A stretch of DNA of 64,000 nucleotides from the NCBI RefSeq assembly GCF_963678975.1, contig NC_089274.1:20607133-20671132 (forward strand), given 5' to 3'. This DNA is from Dysidea avara (Eukaryota; Porifera; Demospongiae; Dictyoceratida; Dysideidae). A program made the position numbers and the translations under genes. Shown piece after piece: positions 44,901 through 57,300 of this stretch (the first letter of the stretch is position 1; each line of letters starts with the position of its first letter). The notes under the pieces were generated by a model. That model was not told where the DNA came from. It ran no database searches and saw nothing but the letters and a program-made list of their open reading frames with translations.

Positions 44901-47176
44901 ATAAGGCAATAATTCTTCCTCTACAGCCTATCCAGCAACATTCCAAACTCTACTATGCCATTCACGATGGGTCGAGCAAGCTAATTAACTTGTCAGACAG
45001 GTATCAGCTTCACATACTACCAGCTCCAATTACCTTCTAGTGTCTCAAGTGTAACTCTCCATGGCATAAATAATTCATCTCTTAATGAACGATTGGTTTC
45101 TTGGAGCCGTTCTGTTTATGACGAATTGTAATGCAAACGCGACGAATTCAACTGCAAAACCGATGAATTCAATTACAAACGGGACGAATTCTATTGCAAA
45201 ACCGACGAATTCAATTGCAAACGGGACAAATTCAATCGCAAAGGTGACGAATTCAATTGCAAAAACCTGTAACAAAAAGAAGAGATTTTGCATGTAAAAA
45301 TAGCCTCCAGATGTCATTTAAGAGTATCTATTTTCAAAAGTTTCCCTGGAGGAGCATGCCCCCTGACCCCTCTAGTTTAGCATGCTGTGTGTACTTATAG
45401 CACATGCAGTTAAGTAACACACCTAAGCAGATAATCTCTGATTTACAGATCATATTAGATCAATGAAAACTGAGTAGTGTGCGTGACTGTGACCTTCATT
45501 GCAGTCCATGGATGGCCGGACCACTCAGAAACTCTGGGCTCCGGCCCTGCAATGGGTTGAACATAGCTGGCAACGAAGCGTAATGGATAGTTCACTTTTC
45601 AGATTATAAGGGGCTGGGTATTTCAGATGCGGTATGCATGGGTTCACTAGTCATAATAAAATTATTGACAAAAAAAGTTAACAAACAAGTACAAGGAAAA
45701 ATTTGCAATTTTCAACTAGAGTAGGGACCATAGCACATCGATAAAAAGTACTGAAACAAGTTGGAGTAGTCCATGATATTAAATCACAGTAAAAAAAATT
45801 AGAAGTGTTATGTCCCTACTATGCATTTCCGTTATGGTATCTTCAGCACAGTAAGGATATATATAACACTTCTAATTGTTTTACTGTGATTTAATATCAT
45901 GGACTACTCCAACTTGTCTCAGTACTTTTTATCGATGTGCTATGGTCCCTACTCTAATTGAAATTCCAAATTTTTTCTTGTACTTGTTATCATACAGTAC
46001 AATAGTACTGTATAGTAGGGAGTAGGCATGGCCCATGAAAAAACATCACCCAAAAACCAGCCTCACTTTTCCCAGACGATGATGAAGCAGTATTGGACAA
46101 AACTAAGTCCACACAAGCCTTAAGATCGACCCGAATTGCTTTCAACAAGTTGCTACGGAATTATTGTTATTTTAAATTATTTAACGGAATTTTCTAGTGA
46201 CTGACTGATGCCTTCAGACAAGCATAACTCGATAACGGCTAAGGCTACGGGTTTGATTTTTTCACTGTTTGGTGTTGTTTCGGCCTGAGAGGTGCCTTTT
46301 GGCATACCGCAGTACATACAATGCATTCTTCATAACAAAGCGTAATGGTTACTTCGCTTTTCAGACGATAATTGATAAAGCTGGGGTGTGCAGTGCCTTT
46401 TCTTTCACAGTATGTATGGGCTCACCAGTCGTAATAATATATTACAAAAAAAAGTTAACAAACAAGTACACAAAAAAAATTGGAATTTTTAGCTAGAGTA
46501 CTAAGAGTAGAGACCATAGCACATCGATAAAAAGTACTGAAACAAGCTGGAGTACACGCAATACTCCAGCTTGTTTCAGTACTTTTTATCGATGTGCTAT
46601 GGCCCCTACTCTAGTTGAAAATTCCGAAAAAAAATTGTGTACGTGTAATAATTATGATGTAACATGATGCCTGTTGTGTAGCAGTGTGCCTTACAGCTAC
46701 TCATGTGAAAACTTTTCTTCCTACTAATTATAACAAAGTCATACCAGCTTCTTCATGTACCATCTGAAACACTGTTAATGCTGTTACCCTACACTATACA
46801 ACACACACAACACACACACACACACTACAGCTGTGAAACTGGACAGAATATCATAACCGGTTACTGGGCAAATCATAGCTGCCGTATATCCAGTTCACTG
46901 AACTGAACAAAAAAAATTTGCTGGACTTAATTTTTAGGCTACATGTACCTACATTTATAGTTGATTATACTTGTAATGGCCAAAGTAATAGACAAGTATG
47001 TAAAGCTGAATCTTACAACAAGTGTGATATCAATGTTGAAGAATGAAAAGAGTACCCAAACTATACATTTTTGAGTGAAATATTAGGCATCGGTTATCCG
47101 GTTATGAGAACAAAATAACTGAATTTATAAAAATAACTGGTTGATAAATTAGTTAACCGGTTAAGTGTCACTGCTC

Positions 47177-47218
<42 letters not shown>

Positions 47219-50200
47219 GTGCGCGCGCGCCTCTAGATAATAGAATAATTTTCGTTTCAACTTATTGAAAGCAGCTACTCTGAAGATACTTTTGGGTTTG
47301 ATTGTACCTAACCAATACTTCCAAGGTGTCATGAAGGTATTGTGAAGCTGGTTTTAGGTCAGTACTTTTTGTGAGGAGGTCCAAATGCCCATGATCCCTA
47401 ATATTTATACCATATTGTGTGATAGAATTCACACACTTACTCTAATACCAAGAGTTTATACATGAACCCTTGATAGAACATACACTTAAAGTGTGATGGA
47501 TTGCCACCATCCAAAATTTGGAAGGGGATCTTTTCAAGTTTAAGTGTTGTGGTTCCTTTGGCATGTGTTTATATGCTACAAGTTGCTGTGAGTTGGCAGA
47601 GACAGCCATACAGTCTGATTGGCTGGACTACTTTTCACTTGAGATACTCTAATATAACAGTCAGTATGTAATACTCTAATAGAGTGCTTGGCCATGTCAA
47701 AATACAACAGTTTACATCTGCTACACTAAACTCTTAATAATTATCTTGCTATATTATTATTTTTTACCCTGTGTCACCTGAATCGCTCACCTCTGTTACA
47801 AGATATTTTTTTAAAGCGATCCCCGGCATTCGTTGACAAACCTCTTCAAAGACTATCACCCTCATCTGAAGACCTGAATACTGCCATCAGGCTCAAAACT
47901 TTCTGCCATGACCATTTTACACAGTTGTGGAAAAACATCCATATCTTTATAGCAGATAGGGCTATTAAAAAAATAGCCGCCATCTTGTTGGGCATGACGT
48001 GGCGAATCCGTTAAACTTTATTTCAAGTCTATGCACTAGAGTATGCGGAATATATGGGCGTCAATGTTTCAAAGAAGGATTGGTGCATTGATCCTCTTGA
48101 TATCGACAGCCTTTACTACCTTCCCCTTCACCCAATTGCTAAAACTTATATATCATTCAAAAGCTTATTCATTAAGAATTCCATTAAATGTTACATTGAA
48201 GTATGTGGATATTACAGAGGGTTGTACACATCTGTTTATTTAGAGCCACTATAGTGGCATTCAGGGTACAGGGTTAAAGCTATTGTTTTACAATCTGTCC
48301 CAATCCGCTTCCTTCAGACTTGTCTGGGATTTGTACCACGTTTCAAGAGAGTGAAGATTTGAGTCCTTTTGTCCCTAACAGGATGTATGTAGATGACATT
48401 GTAACCCAACAGTGATTTCTAATAAAAAGTATAAAAATAACATTCTCCAATCCCATAAAAGACCACTTGCATGTACCATATTTACTTGCCCTGCATTATT
48501 ACGTTAGTTTTAAAAATTGATGCACTAATGCTATCCTGATTATCATAAGTTCTTCTGCTATTAAGGAAAATAAAATAACTACTTGCTGCACCGTAGCCAC
48601 ACTTGAGTGGTACCACGATTGTAAGGGCTTAAACATTGTTTTTTAGCACTGAGTAGTGTTTGAGTTTGAATAGTTGCTTGGTCCCAAGATGTCCATTAGT
48701 GAAATATATCTTATCAACATTTTAAGTGATGCTCCAATGTATCATGTGAGCTACCTATGATACCCAAAACCTGGATGAGGTTGCCTTATTAATATTAATG
48801 GGACCATCAAGTATTTATTTGCTGTATTTGGGACTTACTCACTTGATGTCACTACTTGTAATATTAAGGAGATGGCCACTGGTTAAGGTTTTAGTGGTCA
48901 AACTCTCTAATAGAGCAGTCAATAATTTGGTATTAAAGTCATTATCATGTTTATTCCACAGGAGTTTCCATACAGCAATGACTTGTGTTACATCACTCAC
49001 TGCTACCCCTATACCTACTCTCACTTGCACCAGTGGCTGCTAAGGATGGAGCAAGATTCTAGCAAATGGCGCCATGTTGAAAAGCAAGTGTTGTGTAAGA
49101 GTTTGGCTGGCAATGATGTCTTCTTGCTCACCATAACTGACAAAACTGCTAGTGAGCAAGAACTCAGCCAGAGGAAAGGAGTCATTCTGTCAGCTCGGGT
49201 TCATCCCGGAGAAACTAATAGCAGCTGGATGATGCAAGGAGCTATTGAATTTCTTGTCTCAGATCATCCCACTGCAGACAGCATCAGGAAATCTTGTATC
49301 ATCAAAGTTGTCCCAATGTTGAATCCCGATGGTGTAATTGTTGGTAATTATCGCTGCTCATTGGCTAGGGCAGATTTGAATCGTGTTTACAAGCGTCCAG
49401 TAAAGGAACTGTTCCCCACAGTTTGGCACACTAAACATATGGCAGAATCCTTTCTGCAAGAAAAGGGGCCTAAAGCCGTCATTGCTTATGTAGACCTGCA
49501 CGGTCACAGTCGCAAGCACAACATATTTACTTACGGCTGCCACTTACCAGGTTGTAACTTAGAACAGCTGTTAGAAGGACGACTGCTACCCTGGCTACTC
49601 TTCCAACAATCCCCAGATGCTTTCTCCTTCAGTAGTTGCAAATTCAATGTACACAAGTGTAAGGAGTCAACCGGCAGAGTTGTAATGTGGAGGATGGGAA
49701 TTACTAACAGCTTCACATTAGAGGCAACTTTCTGTGGTACAAGATTGTCTACCATTCCACGCCATTTCACCACTGATGACTACCGCAAGATGGGCAGTGA
49801 TTTGTGTAAGGTCATCTCCAACTATGCAAGCTACAAGTTATCCAGAACTAATCTTACCAGCAGTTTAGTTAGTCTAGCATTACACTTGAAGTCTAACAGT
49901 GAAGAGACCACCTCTGAAGTGCACTTGCTGCCTCCTAATCTCAAAACTACAGATACTGACAGACTAGCTGGTGCGTCAGAGTGTGATCTACGTGGAGCCC
50001 GCCACTCTGACCGGTCACACTGCCAACCGATGGACATTATTAAGAATTGTAGAATAGAAGACCTTGAAAACGAGTCTAGTACCAGTGGCTCTGACACTTC
50101 TAATGATGAGTTTGGTACCTGCTCCACTCATAAGAGATTGCAGCGACGGTCAAGAAAGAAGCAAACAGATACTGAAGGAAAGAAAAGAAAGAAGCGGAAA

Positions 50201-50893
50201 GTAGCTAGATTGTGCAAACCTATTGTCAGCAACCATACAGCAAATTCTCTGCCACAAGTTGAGAGGACTAAAAAGCTTCCACCTTCAACCCTACCAGCTG
50301 CAACGTCTTCAAACAACTCAAGTATCTCCACCATTAAAATACCACATTTTGTTAATCGTTATGCTAATCGGTCTAATGGAGGTATTCCAATGTTTGCTGA
50401 AGAACGTTTGCGAGAGCGGAAAGCCAAAAAAGCAGAAATGTCTACTGTGTTGTCAGACACTGGCCTTCCACATGAGCCACTGGTATCATCTACAGAAACC
50501 AGTAGCCCAATAACTCCTAGTACTACCACCTTTCAAGACATGAAATTCAAATCATTGTCAGCAAAGACTCCTCAATTACGATGCACATTTCCAGTTCGTA
50601 AGAGTTACTCTGCCAATTGGGAGGTGCACACAACATTTTCCCAACCTCCCAGCAGATCGCTGACTTGGAGTGAAGTAGCTTCCCAGAGAATACTAGACAA
50701 GACTTTACCAATTCATTATAACAATTTTTTCCAGTCTGAAGATGTGACAACTTTAATAGATAAATACTGTCAGACCAGAACACTACTGGACACACATCAT
50801 ACTCAACCCAAAACAAAGAGACTTGGACACAATTTGAACATTTCAACTAACGACCACCTTCACCATTTACCAACTGTTTATCAATGGAAATAG
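41917..50893 (+). CDS. AGBL2/3: Cytosolic carboxypeptidase CCP2/CCP3-like (tubulin deglutamylase, M14 family)
   Basis: A predicted 1008-residue protein. Exons: 41917-42523, 42574-43061, 48962-50893. The ATG at 41917 (MDSTDSDSEPD) is chosen; an in-frame ATG lies at 41857. The CCP N-domain contains HFESRFESGNLLRAYRV and GITYTFNLVNMKKSDSLYN. The peptidase domain begins DLCYITHCYPYTYSHL. Zinc ligands are HPGE (His and Glu in RVHPGETNSSW) and DLHGHSRK, and the general base lies in LEATFCG, all present, so an active enzyme removing glutamates from tubulin tails is expected. The last ~330 residues are disordered and basic (KRKKRKVARL). An AATAAA lies near 50931. The 5.9 kb second intron is the repeat-richest place in the window. 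Confidence 0.93.
43086..43582. mobile_element. hAT-like MITE (GTAACGCGTTAC family), copy 2
   Basis: This matches 16409-16901 over its whole length in the same orientation, starting CAGTGTTGGGAGTAACGC. The last few bases of the right end (GCCCAACATTG) are replaced by other sequence, so no 8 bp duplication can be read. It is in the CCP intron and non-coding. Confidence 0.85.
43583..44330 (+). repeat. Dispersed repeat family R1, plus-strand copy
   Basis: Begins near TACTGTATGGTAGGGA and continues with GTGGCCCATGAAA, ATCACCCAAAAACCAGCCTC, CCAGACAACGATGAAGCAGTA and GGCTACGGGCTTGATTTTTT. The same order occurs at 45995-46460. A partial copy of its end (GAACATAGC, GCGTAATGGATA, CACTTTTCAGAT) is at 45550-45620. 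Confidence 0.7.
44640..45274. mobile_element. Foldback element with arms of 21 bp tandem repeats
   Basis: The left arm 44640-44815 holds eight units close to TTTGCAATTGAATTCGTCGCT. The right arm 45117-45274 holds about eight units of the reverse complement. The outermost TGTTACAGGTTTTTGCAATT mirrors AATTGCAAAAACCTGTAACA exactly. About 300 bp of non-repetitive sequence lies between. Subrepeat arms are like foldback (FB/Galileo) transposons. No target duplication was recognised and there is no transposase in the spacer. Confidence 0.8.
45684..45993. repeat. Palindromic foldback element, TAGAGTAGGGACC family
   Basis: Arms of about 130 bp carry CAAGTACAAG, TAGAGTAGGGACCATAGCAC, ATCGATAAAAAGTACTGA and GGAGTAGTCCATGATATTAA and mirror each other around a loop at about 45820-45865. 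It is non-coding and lies between two R1 copies. Confidence 0.85.
45995..46460 (+). repeat. Dispersed repeat family R1, plus-strand copy
   Basis: The same block order as 43583-44330: GTATAGTAGGGA, GGCCCATGAAAAAACATCAC, CCAGACGATGATGAAGCAGT, GGCTACGGGTTTGATTTTTT, GCCTTTTGGCATACCGC. It then ends with GCGTAATGGTTACTTC. Confidence 0.7.
46457..46650. repeat. Near-perfect palindrome of the TAGAGTAGGGACC family
   Basis: A compact 190 bp palindrome. CATAGCACATCGATAAAAAG and GTACTGAAACAAGCTGGAGTA pair exactly with their reverse complements around the centre ACACGCAATACTCC near 46560. It is a shorter member of the 45684-45993 family. Confidence 0.85.
47180..47230. repeat. CA/GC microsatellite
   Basis: A run of (AC)n about 36 bp long continues into GCGTGCGCGCGCGC. 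It is a potential Z-DNA-forming tract inside the CCP intron. Confidence 0.9.
47275..47405 (+). repeat. Dispersed repeat pair R2, copy 2
   Basis: This aligns by eye with 10505-10650 (TCTGAAGATA, ACCTAACCAATA, GTCATGAAGG, GCTGGTTTTAGG, CATGATCCCTAATAT). Confidence 0.5.
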
Positions 50894-51151
50894 TTTATTA
50901 TTGTTTATTTATTTATTTATTTATTAAATTCAATAAAAGCATTCTGTTATCTGGCTTCTACATTGCATGTAGGAACATTCCACCACATTTTTACATATAT
51001 ACTTCAGGCCACCTGGAAAGGGTGACATCTTTCATTTAAGTTTCAAAAAATAATTCTTAGTTACAAATCTGAAAGAGTGGTACCCATTTTTTTGCAATTT
51101 AGTCACATTTGTTTGGCTAGGATTATTATATAGCTATAAATTTTGTACTTG

Positions 51152-51829
51152 GTATAGTGGCACAACCAAAAAATTGTTCACTTTTTCATAAAGCCATGAA
51201 ACTTTCCACACAAATAGTAGTCCTCAATACATGTATTTTCAGTGCCATCGCTGATTTGACCTTTGGTGACCTTTACTGCCATTTTTGTACAGAAAATTGA
51301 TCATTTTTGTCTTTAACTCCCTAAGGCAGAAATTAACTTGTTAAAACATGGTACCAAACAAAAGATCTTGCTGATAGAAACAACTTGGTTTTTACTTGAA
51401 GTCAATAGGTGATTTCATTACAAAGTTATGAGTATTCTTATTAGCCGCAAAATTTGATAAATTTATGCATAATTATCTGCCCACAGGTAATTCACACCTT
51501 GAGGGCAGGTAAATTTATTAAATTTTGTAGCCAGTAAAATTGATCATAACTTTGTACTGAAATCACCTATTGACTTCAAATAAAAACCAAGTTGTTTCTA
51601 TCAGCAAGATCTTTATTTTGGTAAAATGTTTTAACAAGTTGATTACTGCCTCAGGGAGTTAAAGACAAAAATGATCAATTTTCTGTACAAAAATGGCCAT
51701 AAAGGTCATCTCAGCAATGGCACTATATCTAAAATCACATGTCATGAGGAGTACTATTTATGTGGAAAATTTTGTGGTTTTATGAAAAAATGCACAATAT
51801 TGCCAATTTTGGGGACTACTCCGCTATAC
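51152..51829. repeat. 680 bp inverted repeat (foldback)
   Basis: Two arms of about 320 bp each (51152-51487 and 51505-51829) are imperfect inverted copies. Paired blocks include GACAAAAATGATCAATTTTC, GGTGATTTCATTACAAAG and AAACAACTTGGTTTTTA with their complements. The ends read GTATAGTGG and CCGCTATAC. Divergence between arms is moderate. It is non-coding. Confidence 0.85.
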
Positions 51830-51967
51830 TAACTGTCATTTTCTGGGTAATAAATATTAAGTTGTGCAAGTTAAAATGGCTCATTTAATAGAACAGACAC
51901 AATTATGCATGGATTTTGTACAATTATACTCAGTTTCTACAGTAGTGATAATAAAGGATGAAAAGAT

Positions 51968-52857
51968 CATGTGGTAGCTTGTGGTTTTTGTGGCATAATT
52001 TTATTACATCCCAAATTTCAACAAGGATCACATACAAAAGTGCATATAAGCACCTTCAACCACTGAACTGGACCTCTTGACTCAGGTATTTTTATTTTGG
52101 GCAACTGGTTGTAAGTGTGCTAGTCTCATGTAGTTAGACCACTCCCCCACATGTAAAGAAACCCACACAAACAGTGGACCCATGGGGACCCCACGTTTTG
52201 TGGAGTTTTACTTCACAATGTTTATACATTCTATCCTCGTACTAGATACCTTTGCAAGTCACAGTGGCTAGTCCCAAATAGCCTAGAGATCACTCTTTCT
52301 CTGTCCTGTCATCTTGACGGTTCTTTGCACAATGCCTAAAAATATAAGTGCCTCATAGGCCACTCATTCTTCATGCCTTCAGTAGTTGTAGTCTGTTTAT
52401 TGAGCTGCTGCAGTAATTAAGCCATTTTCATGCACACTAAACTTTATTAACTGGTGACATAATAGGCTAGCGTGCTCTTTGTGCAGCACGAGTGGCCTAC
52501 TGAAGGTGATTTTCAGAGGTGCTTGTTATTTCTAATTGAATCAAAAACAGTGTGAATAATTGCAATGAACACACACACACAAAGAAAGGTGTGATCATGC
52601 CAGACTTCCTGCTGCAGCTATATATGTATCAGCTATCAGTATGGAATATAGTATTTAGGATACATGGTACTAAAACACTACATGTATGATTTGTACTTAG
52701 ATAAGACAAATGGTAGTCATACAATCCTGAGCAGATAGTACCAAGTAGACGGGCTCACTTGCATATTAATTTTTTCATTCAATGTAGCAGAAGACTGAAG
52801 GTATATGTTGAAATTTGGAATGTGCCATAAAAACCACAAGCTACAACATGATCAATG
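51968..52857. mobile_element. Element with about 55 bp inverted ends
   Basis: GTAGCTTGTGGTTTTTGTGG...CCAAATTTCAACA at the left is mirrored by TGTTGAAATTTGG...CCATAAAAACCACAAGCTAC at the right, 0.9 kb apart. No coding region inside and no clear target duplication. It may be a non-autonomous DNA transposon or a decayed foldback. Confidence 0.6.
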
Positions 52858-54341
52858 CTATCATATATTTTGGGGTGTATACCTTCTCAAAAAATTAAGC
52901 AAAGATGGTAGAGTGTGTTTGACATTATCAAGAATTTCATTACCAATGATGTAGCTGATAACGTCTAGTCACTTACAGTGGCTTAGGATGTGGGGTAACC
53001 CCATTAGTGGGGAAACCATAGTAACCATACTACAAGACCTGAGGTATGTCCCATTACGAGTGTAATACAATGATATCATCTGAGTACATTGGATATAATG
53101 CATGGGAGTTTACAGATATTAAAATGAGTTCATACAAGAGGAGATAACACTACACTGTGCTGAGAGGTAAGACTTTAAGAGTTATGCCCTTATCGCCATA
53201 AGATTTCAACAGCAATTTGTAGAATCATGAAAACCCAGCATTACAATTAGTTTAACTCCCATACAACTAATATAAACTCTTGGTAAAAGTTCTTAATATT
53301 TATATGAGCGCCTCTTAATATTATGCACTCCTGGTATGCAATTTCTGATTTAGTAGCGTACCCAAGGTAATGTACCCACCTGTGTATTAGACAAAGCAGT
53401 TACACTATTATTAATAGCTGGGATCATTGCAGGGAATACCTATTGGCTAATAAAATGACAAGCAGACTGACAAGGTATAGCAGCGTGGTTATTGCTGACC
53501 ACTTTTTAAATCACTTCCTCTTGGAACTATGCAATTAGTGCTATTAAATCTGTATCATATCTATGTATCTGTATGTATGAATGATGTATCTGTATCATAG
53601 ATACAGTGTAATGGGATATCTATGGTTGTATCAATAGTGTCACTTTTCTTACCCACGCCCCTGTTAGCACCCCCCCTTCTTCTGAAATCCTATATCCACC
53701 CTGATGATATATACTATTTGCAATTTATCATCTCAATTGGGCATGAGTATCAGGGCAATTATCAAAGTATCGGGGAATGCATACTCTGGTAGTACAAGTA
53801 AAATATAGGGAGTGGGGGTCAGGGTTGGTTAATATAACCCACTTTTACAAAATAATTATAGACACTGCAAAAGCACAGCATTTACATAATTCTATTAGGC
53901 TAAAGTGGTTGCAATAAGGAAACCACAGCTTTGTTGAAGATGATGACAACTGTCTATAGCTGCAGTCACTACAGCTTTACTACTACAACTATACATGTGT
54001 CCATGCATTAACTGCTGTAATAGATTGTGAGCAAAAAAGACAACATATTCTCAAGACTCTAACCAGGAGCACATAACCATGGACAAACCTTGCAACGCTT
54101 AAGTGCATGCAGTCTGAATCACTTAACTGGCCATATCAACAACACACATAGGTGTGCTAGCAACAAAACATCAACAATATTATTTAGAACTAAGACTTGA
54201 GCATAGCCACCAAATACTATTATAAATAAATAATAGAGTGTGTTGTTTGTGAAACATTCATAAAACTGTTACACTGTTGACAAATCATAAACCACACAAG
54301 ATGAATGACACATTACTCTGGCTTTAGTAATAAAATTGTTA

Positions 54342-57300
54342 CTAAGTTTTATTATCAGGAATTCGTCTTTTGGATGATGGAGAAGAAGAGGAGGGGACTC
54401 TTCGATGTTGGCTTGTTGCTGCCCCACTACTAGTTACTGGTTTAGAACTAATGCCAGTTATTGATGGGTCTCTAATAATCTTGTCACGGCGTACAAACAT
54501 GCCGTGTTTATCTTTACACTTGAAATACTTTACACCTTTCACCGTTCCATCATGTTTACCTAAAGTATGATAATTTATTATACTTAACATGACATGCTAG
54601 GAGGCAAGCTCACCTAGGGGTCTCTCCAAAGCTATTCCTATCCATTCACCAGCAGAGAATTCTGTTGGTCCTATGAACTTCACTTTACCAAACTTGAACC
54701 CAACTGATGTTTCAACCATCACTTTCTCTCCTAACGTACATGGTGGGTGGTCACTAGGGGCAACTACATGTTCTTCTGCAGTTGGTACCGAGGCTAATGA
54801 ACTAGTAGACGACGGTGAGGAGTTTAGTGACGGTGATTCTTCTGTATTTCTGTGTGCTGGACTAGGTAGTAATGTTGATTGCTCACCATCAGAATCTGAT
54901 TTGTTAACTTCACTAATTGTATGGTGTTCAGTGCTTTTAGGTAACACGGCATCTGGTGACTTGTTTGCTGTGTGTCTTTGCACTAATGTGGACACATCAG
55001 CACTGCGTCTGCGTGACACGCGTTCTGAGGAAGAACCTGTTGTTCTAGTAACTCTTAATGGTTCTTTGTTATCTGATCCTCTCTCTGAACTACGTGCTCT
55101 TCTCCTGGTGGACTTGTCACCAGCCTGTGGTCTAAATCTTCTCTCTGAAGATTGTCTCTTCATTTTACCATCAGGAAGTGTAGCTGCTTCTGTTAAACTA
55201 ACAACTTCAGTCAAACTAGCAACTTCACTTAAACTAGGAGTTGAACTAGTTCCTATGGTTGCACTAGCTTCCTTAGTTTCTTCTCTTGTTAAACTTGTTT
55301 TCTCAGTTAGCCCACTTGCTTCAGTCACACTACTACCTTCACTACTGTTAGTAGTATGAGTAACACTAGTGGTTGTCATAGTATCTTCAGTCAAACTAGT
55401 ACCTTCACAAACGCTAGTACCCTCAGTCAAACTAGCATCTTCAGTCACACTTGTAGTGTCTTCAGTTACACTAGTATCATTATTTCCTTCTTCGTTCAAA
55501 CTACTATTGGCTTCACTCTGCTCCACCACAAAGCCTGTTTCACTCAGTGATAGAGGAGGTGTACCAGCGGTAACATTAATGGATGGTATTCTGAGATCAC
55601 TCTCTGCTCTACTGACCCCCTCACTAGGGCTATCGGGGATCACCTGAGGCTCAGGTCCAACATGACTACTGGTGTTTGGTTCTGTTGTCAAGTATGTTGA
55701 CTGATCTGGGAACTCCCCCTGAGGGGGAGGAGTGGGCACAACATCTTCCCTAGGCTCTGGTTGGCTAGAATTCTGTGGTTATGACAGTATTTACTACATA
55801 GATTATTAACAACAAGTCTTACTACTTTAGCAACTGTTTCTTCTTCAGGCACATTTGTGGCAGTGTGACTTGTGTGTAGCAGTTTACCAATAGTGGCTAA
55901 CTTCTCTTTTAGAGAGACTTCTTGTTTTAGCCGGTCAAGGGCCAGAGTATTACGGACAGACATCATTCTATCCTTGAACTTGTCAACAATGTTCTCATTC
56001 TCATCAACCTCAACAAATGACGGATGGTTTGAGGGAATCTTTGGTGGTCTGAACACTCCTTCCAACTACAAACAAACCAAACAATAACAACACTAAAAGC
56101 AGTGGAGGCCATATACACAACACTCACTTTGGGTATGCCTGTCACAACCTCATACATCACTCCAGTTTCAGATTGAATTACAGCGGGTGCAAACAGTTTC
56201 AAGAAGGAAAAACCAACCTTCTTTACAACACGTAAACAAATTCTCTTTCTCAATACCAGTTCGATGCCAGGGGGATGGTTTAACATAACTCCAACCTTTA
56301 GTATAGCATATACTCTGTCGTTGCTATTAGTTGGTCGATTGAGAGATGGTGCATCATGTACAGATGAGTCCCATGAGGCGGTAGCTTCAGGCTAGCGGAA
56401 TGATAAATAGACATGGATGCAGAATTCATAAACCTTACAGCTGAGTCTATGTTCTTAATTAAAACAAGATTCATCATTGATTTATTTATCTCCCCTAGCA
56501 ACGGAGCTGTTGCTATGGCTGCTAGTGGATCATCATCATCACACGGAGTCAACATGTCATCTAGATAACAACCATGACAACTGGTAATACACTAAACTTA
56601 CTCTAATGATACAGTCACTATAGTAACTAATGCTAGCTAACCATTCAAATCCAAGTATAAAGTAGTCACACGAGTTTCCATTCCTGGAAGTAATTTCCAC
56701 CTATTGGGGGCACCAGGTACACCACTGCCTGGTTTGGGCTGTAGTAGCACTGAACGCTCCATCAACAACATTGTCCACTGGTCAATCAGTTCTTGTTCTT
56801 TATCATTATCCACTTTATTCCTCTCTAGGGAAGGAGGGAGGGTCAGGTGTCATACACCTTTCTACGTTAGTACACACCTTTTCTTTCCATGATTTTACGA
56901 AGTTCTTTGTCCAGGTAGTCACGGCGGTGCATCAATGCATCAGTCCACTTTCCTCGTAATCGATCAAGGTCAATTTCTTGATAACTGTCTAGAGGCTCTT
57001 CAGTACGATGACGTAGGTATACACTACCAACGGATATTGATGTGATATGTGCACACTGAAGAGGACCATCCCCTGATCCAGTTACTGGAGTGACCTTCAC
57101 TTGAATACGACGTGACTGACCCTATTACACTAAATGACACCACATTACATCACAACAAACATGTACCTGTCTTAACACATATACACCACCAGTTTTGACA
57201 TCTCTTCTCTCTTCAATAGCCACAGGGACATAATTACCCTGGTCATTTAGCTCCAATATGCCAACCCACATCTCCAAATTCTTCATCACTTCACGGCACC

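Larger units (their letters stand above)
50894..54341. other. Gene-free stretch between convergent CCP and KIF13B genes
   Basis: This 3.4 kb stretch has no exon I can support. It contains a 680 bp inverted repeat (51152-51829) and an 890 bp element with inverted ends (51968-52857). The rest (52860-54340) is AT-rich single-copy-looking sequence with small tandem words such as TGTATCTGTATCATAGATA near 53570. Confidence 0.6.

Noticed and set aside
44590-45317. Open frames with repeated NSIAKPT on one strand and FAIEFV on the other
   Set aside because: They derive from the 21 bp subrepeats of the foldback element; the reverse frames are equally open.
48043-48254. Short frames and a GCCACTATAGTGGC palindrome near 48.24 kb
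   Set aside because: The palindrome resembles the piggyBac-like MITE end at 23.4 kb, but only one end is visible, so no element is called.
54673-55647. Plus-strand open frame of 228 residues and neighbours
   Set aside because: It is the antisense shadow of the Ser/Thr-rich KIF13B exon.
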